Shown here piece by piece: positions 1 through 5,570 of a stretch of 5,931 bases of DNA (position 1 is its first letter; each line of letters starts with the position of its first letter). The notes under the pieces are model-generated. The model ran no database searches, had not been told where the DNA came from, and saw only the letters and a list, made by a program, of their open reading frames with translations. Position numbers and translations under genes: made by a program. Source of the stretch: Methanoregula sp. Its GTDB lineage: Archaea > Halobacteriota > Methanomicrobia > Methanomicrobiales > Methanospirillaceae. The stretch spans positions 1-5,931 of the forward strand of contig JAQTSH010000107.1 of NCBI GenBank assembly GCA_028711405.1. Direction: 5' to 3'.

Positions 1-1659
1 AAACGCCGTGCGTTTGGTGAAGTGACGGTAGATCTCCCCAGCGGAAAGCACATCCTTGAACAGTACGTCATGCCCATCCTTGACGAAAATAATGATATCC
101 AGCACCTGCTGTTCGTTTACAACGAAGTGACCGATCAACGCCGTAGCCAGCAGGAGCTCCAGAAGAAGATGGAGGAGGTGGCAGCCCTCAAGTTACAGTC
201 GGACATCATCGTCAACCAGAACCCGATGCCAATTGTGCTGATGAACACCTCATTTGAGATCATCATGGTCAATGATGCGTATATCACCCTGACCGGGCTC
301 TCAAAGGACCGACTTATGGGCATGAGCGCAAAAGAATTCCGGATCCTCGAGCAGCATGGAGAGGGACTCAAACGGGTGATCCAGGAGAAAAAACGGAGTT
401 TCGGCGAGATCAAGATTGAATTCCCGACGGGGATTCATATCCTCAACCAGTATGGAATCCCCATGATGGATCCCAAAGGGAATCTCCAGACGATCATCTG
501 CGTCTATAATGACATCACCACCCAACGCCAGCAGGAGACAAAGATCAAAGAGATGATGGAGAAAGCCACGGCAAACGCGGAACTCCTCACCGCGAGTGCG
601 GTCGAACTCCAGAAGGGACTGGCGAAGATTGCTGCCGGCGATCTCACCTTCCGGGTGAGCATTGATGAAGCAGATCCCCTGGTCAAACTCAAGAATGATT
701 ACAATGCGGCAGCCGAATCGATCCGGATCGTGCTATCAGACCTGATGCAGGCGATGCTGAAACTGGATGCGACGATCAATGATACGATAAAAAGCACGGA
801 AGAGATCGCAAAAGCCACGGAGCATGTGGCAATTTCCTCCCAGAAGGCTACCGACAACTCAAAGGTGCAGATCACAAATGTGGAGAAGATCTCAACCGAT
901 ATTTCAGAGATATCAGCATCCATTGAAGAGATCGCAAGCACTTCGCATGAAGTGATGACCCACGCGGATAAAGCCTCAAAAGAAGGGACGCAGGCAGCCG
1001 AGATCGGAAAGATTGCCACGACAAAGATGCAAAACGTCGAACGGATCTCGAAACAGAGCGTGGATGATATCACTGCGTTAAATGAGCAGATGCGTGCGAT
1101 CTCGAAGATTGTAAACCTGATCACGGACATCGCCAACCAGACCAATCTGTTGGCACTCAATGCGGCGATTGAGGCGGCGCGGGCTGGCGAACACGGGCGG
1201 GGTTTTGCCGTGGTCGCCGGTGAAGTGAAGAACCTGGCTGGAGAATCCAAAAAGGCGAGCAACCAGATCGAGACCCTCATAAAATCGATCCAGGCAAAGA
1301 GCGAACAGACCTCAACGACAATGAAAAATTCCTTTGAGGAGATCAAGACCGGTATCGACAGTGTCAATAAGACTGTTGAGTCCCTCAACCTGATCATCTC
1401 AGAAGCGATGATCGTCTCGCAGGGAGTGAACGAGATCACCCGTGCGACCGAAGACCAGGCGAAGGCGACGAACACGCTCATGACCGGTATCGAGTCAGTC
1501 TCCAGCCTGACCCGTGACAACCAGCAGCGGATGGAGGACATGGCGGCATTGGCAGAGGAGACCAGTGCCTCGACCGAAGAGATCGCAAGTGCATCGGCAG
1601 AACTTGCAAAGATGGCAGATCACAGCCGGAAGATGATGGAGAAGTTCCACCTGAATTAA
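1..1659 (+). CDS. Methyl-accepting chemotaxis protein with tandem PAS domains (5' end missing)
   Basis: Chemoreceptor that relays PAS-sensed signals to CheA/CheW. The frame is open from base 1, and codons 1-7 (KRRAFGE) match the second PAS copy (KKRSFGE, codons 130-136), so the GTG at base 22 is internal and the gene starts before the window. In window codons: tail of a PAS domain 1-45; coiled linker 46-68; complete PAS about 70-172, ending in the VYNDIT signature; HAMP-like segment about 197-247 (AAGDLTFRV); signalling domain about 260-545, with the conserved hairpin tip near 376-412 (IANQTNLLALNAAIEAARAG, then GRGFAVVAGEV). Methylation-type motifs surround E309-E310 and E526-E527. No membrane helix is visible in this part, so the receptor may be cytoplasmic, although the missing N-terminus could hold one. 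The C-terminus (EKFHLN) lacks an NWETF-type CheR tether. Family assignment is very secure; the PAS ligand is unknown. Confidence 0.97.
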   Translation, partial: KRRAFGEVTVDLPSGKHILEQYVMPILDENNDIQHLLFVYNEVTDQRRSQQELQKKMEEVAALKLQSDIIVNQNPMPIVLMNTSFEIIMVNDAYITLTGLSKDRLMGMSAKEFRILEQHGEGLKRVIQEKKRSFGEIKIEFPTGIHILNQYGIPMMDPKGNLQTIICVYNDITTQRQQETKIKEMMEKATANAELLTASAVELQKGLAKIAAGDLTFRVSIDEADPLVKLKNDYNAAAESIRIVLSDLMQAMLKLDATINDTIKSTEEIAKATEHVAISSQKATDNSKVQITNVEKISTDISEISASIEEIASTSHEVMTHADKASKEGTQAAEIGKIATTKMQNVERISKQSVDDITALNEQMRAISKIVNLITDIANQTNLLALNAAIEAARAGEHGRGFAVVAGEVKNLAGESKKASNQIETLIKSIQAKSEQTSTTMKNSFEEIKTGIDSVNKTVESLNLIISEAMIVSQGVNEITRATEDQAKATNTLMTGIESVSSLTRDNQQRMEDMAALAEETSASTEEIASASAELAKMADHSRKMMEKFHLN

Positions 1660-2083
1660 TGTGTGGAGACGATCCCTTCATCTTTCATGGATGATAAGAT
1701 ATGCCGGTTCAGGTGCTGGACGACAAACAGTGATGCGCCGTGTTCGTGATTTGTACCAGGTTTCAGGTTTAAAAAATGTGTTCCCGCAATGCCGATCGGG
1801 TGACGCGGGGGTACCTATCTGCACCGGGCATACAGGTGCCAGGCAGAGAACCTATTGACCAGTGGGCTCAGGTTCAATCGATGAGACAGGCTTCTTTAGG
1901 TTCAGAGAAAACCCGTGAACCAGGGCGGAAAAAATCCGTTATGAAAAGAGTGTGCAAGATTCATCGTCACCTGGCAAACCATCGCAGGAAAACATCCAGC
2001 ATGAAATGCCGTAATGTATTTTTGTCAGGATTCCAAAAGGACTAAGACTCAAGAGATCACAGGGACACACCTCCGGGAATACC
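1660..2083. other. Spacer between MCP and cheR, hairpin-rich, no convincing gene
   Basis: This 424-base stretch has no reading frame with a plausible ribosome site and protein-like composition. It holds a TATA-like run (GGTTTAAAAAATG, 1767-1779). It also holds a 7-bp stem with one G-U pair (1810-1816 with 1834-1840) and a perfect 6-bp stem GGTTCA/TGAACC (1899-1904 with 1916-1921); a second GGTTCA at 1871-1876 could compete for the same partner. A weaker TATA-like stretch (TGTATTTTT, about 2015-2023) sits about 65 bases before the cheR start and could give a leader of about 40 bases. If the 1767 box is used instead, cheR has a structured leader of nearly 290 bases. No poly-T terminator is obvious after the MCP stop, so read-through into cheR is possible. 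Confidence 0.5.
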
Positions 2084-2878
2084 ATGGACGATTTTGTTTT
2101 ACTGAAGAGGTTCATCGAACAGACACTGGCAATCCAGTGTTCCAATTACAAAGAAGACTACATCAAGCGCCGGTTACTTTCGCGGATGCGCTCGACCAGC
2201 ACTACGACCTATGAGGAGTATCTGCGGTACCTGAAAGCAAATCCCCTGGAACTGGAGAACCTGCGGAATGCGCTCACCATTAACGTCACGGAATTTTTCC
2301 GGGACAATGAGGTGTACGAATTCATGAAGAAGGACATCCTGCCGACTTTGTTCGGGCAGCGGGATCGGATTCGTATCTGGTCTGCCGGGTGTTCAACGGG
2401 AGAAGAACCCTATTCCCTTGCGATCGTGCTCTCGGAACTTATCGCCCAGAATCCCAAATTATCCGCCCAGATCTATGCGACCGATATCGATAAGGTGGTG
2501 CTCGCAAAAGCCCAGGAAGGGATCTATACTCCAAAGGCGATGGTCAAATTGTCGGAATCCCAAATCCACCGGCATTTCACGAAGTTGCCGGACGGGAATT
2601 TTCAAGTGAAACCGCACCTCAAAGGACTGATCCGGTTCCGCCCGCACGACCTGATGAGCGGAGTGCCGGTTTCCCGGTGGCTCGATCTTATCACCTGCCG
2701 GAACGTCACGATCTATTTTAACGAGAAACAGAAGGATGAACTGGCAAAAATGTTCCACGGAGCGTTGGTATCCGGCGGGTATTATATCATGGGTAAAACC
2801 GAATATCTCGGGCGACAAGTAGATAGTCTGTTTACCCCCCACAACTCTCTCCAGAAGATCTTTATCAAAAAGGATTGA
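2084..2878 (+). CDS. cheR: Chemotaxis protein methyltransferase CheR
   Basis: Transfers methyl groups from S-adenosylmethionine to glutamate side chains of chemoreceptors, the forward half of chemotactic adaptation; CheB reverses it. The 264-residue product is near the usual CheR length. The all-helical N-terminal domain spans about 1-65, with a basic helix (KRRLLSRMR, 28-36) of the type that contacts receptors. The catalytic Rossmann domain follows: TEFFRD at 69-74, SAM-binding loop WSAGCSTGEEPYSLA at 99-113, YATDID at 131-136 (acidic residue for the SAM ribose), and DLITCRNVTIYF at 201-212. The ATG at 2084 fits the family N-terminus; only a weak GGGA (2075-2078) precedes it as ribosome site. 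It lies 424 bases after an MCP gene on the same strand, and that receptor is a plausible substrate. No cheA, cheB, cheC or cheD is visible. Product very secure. Confidence 0.97.
   Translation: MDDFVLLKRFIEQTLAIQCSNYKEDYIKRRLLSRMRSTSTTTYEEYLRYLKANPLELENLRNALTINVTEFFRDNEVYEFMKKDILPTLFGQRDRIRIWSAGCSTGEEPYSLAIVLSELIAQNPKLSAQIYATDIDKVVLAKAQEGIYTPKAMVKLSESQIHRHFTKLPDGNFQVKPHLKGLIRFRPHDLMSGVPVSRWLDLITCRNVTIYFNEKQKDELAKMFHGALVSGGYYIMGKTEYLGRQVDSLFTPHNSLQKIFIKKD
2867..2871 (-). terminator. Short T-run terminator candidate for the minus-strand membrane-protein gene
   Basis: Read on the minus strand, a run of five T follows the stop codon of the small membrane-protein gene by about 20 bases. It lies within the last lysine codons of cheR. 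It is weaker than the opposing run, and the assignment rests on position and composition only. Confidence 0.3.
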
Positions 2879-2892
2879 GACCGGAATCCGGA

Positions 2893-3147
2893 TTATCTTT
2901 TTTTCAGACCCTCTTCCGGGGGACCGCGGATAAATCCTTCCACCAGTTGTCGCTGCATCTCGGTTCGTGCCGCTTGGATCTTCAACTGGGTATTGACCAT
3001 GAAAAAACTAAGACCGATTGCAATACACACAAGGATAAGGCAGACAAAGACCATCACGCCTTTTACGGAAATGGAAATTGCTCCGATCAGGATGAGGATT
3101 GCAACCGCGTAAAAGATAATCCAGATCCGGATTCCGGGGAGATCCAT
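2893..3147 (-). CDS. Small two-helix membrane protein, unknown function
   Basis: An 84-residue protein that I do not recognise. It has two strongly hydrophobic stretches, about 7-27 (IWIIFYAVAILILIGAISI) and about 30-52 (VMVFVCLILVCIAIGLSFFMV), joined by a very short turn with one lysine. A charged, probably helical tail follows, about 53-84 (QLKIQAARTEMQRQLVEGF, ending EEGLKKR). This predicts a membrane hairpin with a soluble tail of about 30 residues. The hydrophobic pattern and clean boundaries make a chance frame unlikely. The ATG at 3147 has no Shine-Dalgarno sequence, but a TATA-like element about 30 bases upstream would place transcription start within a few bases of it, suggesting a leaderless mRNA. 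The gene converges on cheR with only 14 bases between the stops. Nothing visible ties it to chemotaxis. Confidence 0.72.
   Translation of the reverse strand: MDLPGIRIWIIFYAVAILILIGAISISVKGVMVFVCLILVCIAIGLSFFMVNTQLKIQAARTEMQRQLVEGFIRGPPEEGLKKR
2898..2904 (+). terminator. Poly-T terminator after cheR
   Basis: Seven consecutive T residues begin 20 bases after the cheR stop codon, preceded by the near-palindrome CCGGAATCCGG (2881-2891). Archaeal RNA polymerase commonly terminates at U-runs, with or without a hairpin. The run lies inside the last codons of the convergent membrane-protein gene, where it encodes lysines on the other strand. Confidence 0.5.
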
Positions 3148-3170
3148 GTAGCATGTATCGGTATCGATCG

Positions 3171-3183
3171 TTTAATAAAATTT
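3171..3183 (-). promoter_or_regulatory. TATA-like promoter for the small membrane-protein gene
   Basis: The minus strand reads AAATTTTATTAAA here. Its centre is about 30 bases before the ATG at 3147, so with the usual archaeal spacing of about 25 bases transcription would start near 3150-3153. That explains the missing ribosome-binding site. Confidence 0.45.
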
Positions 3184-3592
3184 CCGGCACATCCCCTCAC
3201 GTCCCACAAAGGCTGTCAGATTTTGGCTTGCCGGGCAGAACGGGCTGACGATTAAATGGGAAGTTCAAGTTATCCTGCCTGCGGATTTTTACGGGCAAAG
3301 AGGTTTTTGAAAAATGGAAAACAGATTAACCGCCATGGACTGCCAGACACAATGTACGTACGTGTTGGCTTTAAAAATGAGCAGCGACAGGATCATGAGC
3401 AGTCCCAATCCTGATGAATTTCAAAAATCAATGCCGTGATGAACCTCCATAAATCCCGGCAGGTCCGGGCAAAATCAGGAAATCATCCGGTTTGCCAACG
3501 GACAAAATAGATATGAGCCTGCGTGCGCCCTTTTCATTTTTATGGAAAAGGTGGATCGAAAGGAGTGCGTGCGTATCCTCACATCAGCGTGC
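3184..3592. other. Spacer of about 410 bases without a supported gene; possible small transcript
   Basis: No reading frame here looks like a protein. On the + strand a TATA-like TTTAAAAA (3370-3377) would predict transcription from about 3400. A 5-bp GC hairpin CCCGG/CCGGG lies at 3455-3469, and T-runs at 3531-3534 and 3537-3541 could end a transcript of about 135 bases. Two TGATGA boxes (3412-3417 and 3437-3442) resemble C boxes of guide RNAs, but no CTGA partner follows. I treat this as a weak small-RNA candidate only. Confidence 0.35.
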
Positions 3593-4027
3593 CTAATAAT
3601 TGACGCGGTTCACATAACAATCGAAACCGATCCCATCATCTTGTGCATAGGAACTGGAATTTTCGAGGATGACCCGGAATTCCGACACGCCCAGCATGTC
3701 GAGCCGTACCATCGTTTCACCGGTTCCGAGTGTCGTATTATTCTTGCCATGTACGTTGATGTTTATCCATGCCGTCAATGGTCGGCTCATCCGGGATTTT
3801 ACAACCCCCCCGACATACATATCTCCGGTAGAGGTGATCCCCCGGCTCTGGTTGAGAATGTCTACTTGTTGGTTTGTGAATGGGATTGTTGTCGCAGGTA
3901 TTGTCGGTGCGCTGTACATGCCCGTCGCTTTCGGGCTGGTGGTAACACACGCGCTGGTTGCGATCAATGCGATGACCAAAAATGCCAGAAACATGAAACA
4001 CTGACGATCTGTCCTTCGGTTCTTCAT
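3593..4027 (-). CDS. Secreted lipoprotein-like protein with possible FxLYD-type domain
   Basis: A 144-residue exported protein. The N-terminus is a lipoprotein-style signal: basic MKNRRTDR, a hydrophobic core at 11-23 (FMFLAFLVIALIA), then TSAC with cysteine 27 as the likely lipid-attachment and cleavage point; the T at -3 is not ideal. A Thr/Pro-rich linker follows (about 28-52), as is common for archaeal surface anchors. The rest, about 53-144, looks like one beta-rich domain: DMYVGGVVKSRMSRPLTAW, then INVHGKNNTTLGTGET, then LDMLGVSEFRVIL. That order resembles FxLYD-type immunoglobulin-like domains (new-versus-old trait phrase, a GxxLGTG turn, then a pre-strand FxV), but the match is from memory. 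I chose the ATG at 4027 over the in-frame GTG at 4039 because a perfect GGAGG lies five bases before the ATG and the GTG overlaps it. Function unknown; probably displayed on the cell surface. Confidence 0.8.
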   Translation of the reverse strand: MKNRRTDRQCFMFLAFLVIALIATSACVTTSPKATGMYSAPTIPATTIPFTNQQVDILNQSRGITSTGDMYVGGVVKSRMSRPLTAWININVHGKNNTTLGTGETMVRLDMLGVSEFRVILENSSSYAQDDGIGFDCYVNRVNY

Positions 4028-4032
4028 CTCTG

Positions 4033-4037
4033 CCTCC
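4033..4037 (-). promoter_or_regulatory. Ribosome-binding site deciding the lipoprotein start
   Basis: The minus strand reads GGAGG, then CAGAG, then ATG. The five-base spacing favours the ATG at 4027; the longer GTG frame starting at 4039 would overlap this site. Confidence 0.75.
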
Positions 4038-4114
4038 ACGTGGTATCGATCTGCCGGTTGGCATCATGCAACGGGCACGATTTTTTCCGGTGCGTTTTTT
4101 CCCGGTTAACACAG

Positions 4115-4126
4115 GAATTTTTAATC
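4115..4126 (-). promoter_or_regulatory. TATA-like promoter of the lipoprotein gene
   Basis: The minus strand reads GATTAAAAATTC, predicting transcription from about 4094 and a leader of about 65 bases. Near the predicted start the leader carries a short tandem motif, CCGG(G)AAAAAA, at 4095-4105 and again at 4081-4090, about 14-15 bases apart. This could be a protein or RNA contact site, but no family is recognised. Confidence 0.4.
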
Positions 4127-4302
4127 ACATCTCTTTTAAGAATATCGTAACGATTCCTCTGTCACAGAATGCTTCGGTTGAACGGACATGGTCCGAAATC
4201 TGAATATGAAGATCCAATACGGTGTGATACGGGTTCCCATCCGGGAGGCTGATGGACCCGTAATGGAGAACCCGGTTGCACACGAGGATATCTCACGGGC
4301 TC

Positions 4303-4310
4303 TTTATATT
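4303..4310 (+). promoter_or_regulatory. TATA box of a candidate small RNA
   Basis: TTTATATT is close to the archaeal TATA consensus and is among the best such sites in the window. With usual spacing it predicts transcription from about 4332-4334, exactly where the hairpin of the next feature begins. Confidence 0.45.
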
Positions 4311-4331
4311 CCGGGATTATTCCCTCACGGT

Positions 4332-4481
4332 GTGATAAAAGGGCGGAGGAATGGGGATTTTGTCTTCATATATCCGCCCCGGTTATCACTGGTACAACCC
4401 GTGAACGTACCCTCAACCAGTGCTGCGGGTCAATAGAACCTGCCGGTTGCGCTCCAACAGGTGCGAATAGGGATCATTTTT
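4332..4481 (+). ncRNA. Candidate structured small RNA
   Basis: A two-part stem is visible: GTGATAA (4332-4338) pairs with TTATCAC (4383-4389). After a small internal loop, GGGCGGA (4341-4347) pairs with TCCGCCC (4373-4379), giving 14 perfect pairs around a 25-base loop. The 3' arm can instead join another perfect 7-bp stem, CACTGGT (4387-4393) with ACCAGTG (4416-4422), or a 5-bp hairpin GGTAC/GTACC (4391-4411), so the RNA could switch. A T-run at 4477-4481 is a possible end. The hairpin base coincides with the start predicted from the TATA box. It matches no RNA family I know. An 82-codon frame (4188-4436) runs through the region and is the competing reading. Confidence 0.32.
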
Positions 4482-4794
4482 CCCGGCGGGAACGGGTCCT
4501 TTTGCCGTAAAACACTCAAACATTCGGATTTCGGCATGATCCTCCGGGTAAATTCGCACGTTTGGGCATTAAATCGCCGACCGATCCTGACAGCGTGCCA
4601 TAACCACCGGGCAGACTTCAATTCTTCCGACAAGAAACCTCATTAATGACACGAGTACCCCGGAGGGATCGGATATTGTTACATGCGTCATCGGTTTGGC
4701 ACGGTATCTAAACGGTATAATAGTCTTTGACCCCACGGGGAAGGATACCGATTACAGTATGCAGGTCGCGCTGCTCTATAAACTTTGTAGCTAG

Positions 4795-4850
4795 GTAGGC
4801 AGAGGGGCACCCGCCTACTGGGGGTGAGATGGAGGCGGGGGGTCACCCAG
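4795..4850 (+). other. Cluster of mutually exclusive stems (possible RNA switch or DNA-structure element)
   Basis: Three perfect stems share sequence: GTAGGC (4795-4800) with GCCTAC (4813-4818); CCCGCCT (4810-4816) with AGGCGGG (4833-4839); GGGTGA (4822-4827) with TCACCC (4843-4848), the last extendable by CTG/CAG across a two-base bulge. The first two exclude each other. The second and third would make a pseudoknot whose 3-base loop is probably too short. The strand also carries G-runs (4820-4824, 4831-4832, 4834-4835, 4837-4842) that could stack as a two-tier quadruplex. A TATA-like CTATAAAC (4776-4783) lies just upstream. No riboswitch family is recognised and no gene follows closely. Confidence 0.35.
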
Positions 4851-4857
4851 GTTAACA

Positions 4858-5079
4858 AAATTCCAGTCCGATTCTTCACCTGCATTCCCGTATTCAAATC
4901 CTTTAATCTACGATGTGAAAATGTCACTATTCAGGCTGTTTTCCAAAGGAGCATGTGAGGTGTCGGACTGGTTTTATAGGTTTTTACCCGTGAGACAGCA
5001 CTTGGAAAATCTGGCATTTTCTGATGGGAAACTACCCTGCCAGGCGTTCCTTTCCGGGTGCAATAAATTCCAGTCCGAC
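4858..5079. repeat. Three copies of CCAGTCCGA about 100 bases apart
   Basis: The 14-mer AAATTCCAGTCCGA occurs at 4858-4871 and again at 5065-5078. Between them the core appears inverted at 4962-4971 (GTCGGACTGG), an exact complement of CCAGTCCGAC at 5070-5079. The cores start at about 4863, 4963 and 5070. The alternating orientation and even spacing suggest binding sites or remnant ends of an element rather than tandem duplication, but no matching protein gene is in view. Confidence 0.5.
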
Positions 5080-5268
5080 CCCACACACACGACATATAGC
5101 GAGCGGGAACCATGAGGCTCGTAGGAAAAAAATTCGGGATTATGGACAGGTCGCTGTGTTGATCGAAATACCCCATACACGAAGAACACCCGCAACCACC
5201 CACCCCCGGATCCCAAAGGCATTGTACGGTTTGGAATCTGAAACCGGCATTCATCCAGGGTAAAAACC
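4979..5268. repeat. 11-bp inverted repeat GGTTTTTACCC
   Basis: GGTTTTTACCC at 4979-4989 is exactly complementary to GGGTAAAAACC at 5258-5268, enclosing 268 bases. The distance would suit a very small non-autonomous element (MITE-like), but I see no matching target duplication at the outer ends. The right arm also takes part in a local hairpin. Confidence 0.4.
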
Positions 5269-5293
5269 GTCTTTGAACGAACGGACGGTTACC
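5259..5293. other. Bulged 10-bp hairpin
   Basis: AACCGTC (5265-5271) pairs perfectly with GACGGTT (5284-5290) around a 12-base loop. Allowing a three-A bulge, the stem extends to ten pairs, GGTA...ACCGTC against GACGGTTACC. No T-run follows, so it is not a standard terminator, and no gene flanks it closely. Confidence 0.4.
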
Positions 5294-5558
5294 ATGCGAT
5301 ACCCTGCTTCATCATAACCGATATCAGGTGAATATTACCATGCTCGTTGTGTTACCGTATGGGGGAAGATAGGCTTCCGTTAATCCAAATCGTCATGAAA
5401 TTTGAGATTGTGGCTCGTTCTGTCACAGGGTTTCATCATGGAATTGCCAGATAATCGCAGAAAAACACAGACGCTCAAAAACCGAATCTCGTCCATGACC
5501 ATCTCCGCAGATCACCGGATCGTGCCGGGATATCATCCTGTCCGGAATCATAAGCAAC

Positions 5559-5570
5559 AGTATAAAAACT
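5559..5570 (+). promoter_or_regulatory. TATA-box promoter of the response-regulator gene
   Basis: AGTATAAAAACT is a good archaeal TATA box. Transcription is predicted from about 5588-5592, giving a leader of about 35 bases before the ATG at 5625. That placement excludes the upstream in-frame ATG at 5577, which would not be on the transcript. Confidence 0.6.

Noticed and set aside
699..1541. A long minus-strand frame opposite the MCP gene (280 codons)
   Set aside because: It is the antisense shadow of the repetitive coiled-coil coding sequence; the + strand product has clear family motifs.
1866..1885. GGTTCAATC resembling a tRNA T-arm
   Set aside because: The closing base of the T loop does not pair, and no acceptor stem, D-arm or anticodon arm can be found around it.
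1776..2045. An 89-codon + strand frame between the MCP and cheR genes
   Set aside because: The composition is basic and low in hydrophobic residues, there is no ribosome site, it overlaps other frames, and it resembles no known protein.
3411..3470. Possible C/D-box guide RNA
   Set aside because: Two TGATGA boxes are present, but no CTGA D box follows either one and there is no terminal stem.
4188..4436. An 82-codon + strand frame with a possible upstream TATA-like site
   Set aside because: It has no ribosome-binding site at either ATG (4188 or 4206) and no recognisable motif, and it runs through a well-paired hairpin that better explains the sequence. A real small protein is not excluded.
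4931..5254. A 107-codon minus-strand frame in the gene-poor region
   Set aside because: It is rich in Cys, Pro and Trp with no domain pattern, overlaps another frame of similar length, and crosses the repeated motifs; probably chance.
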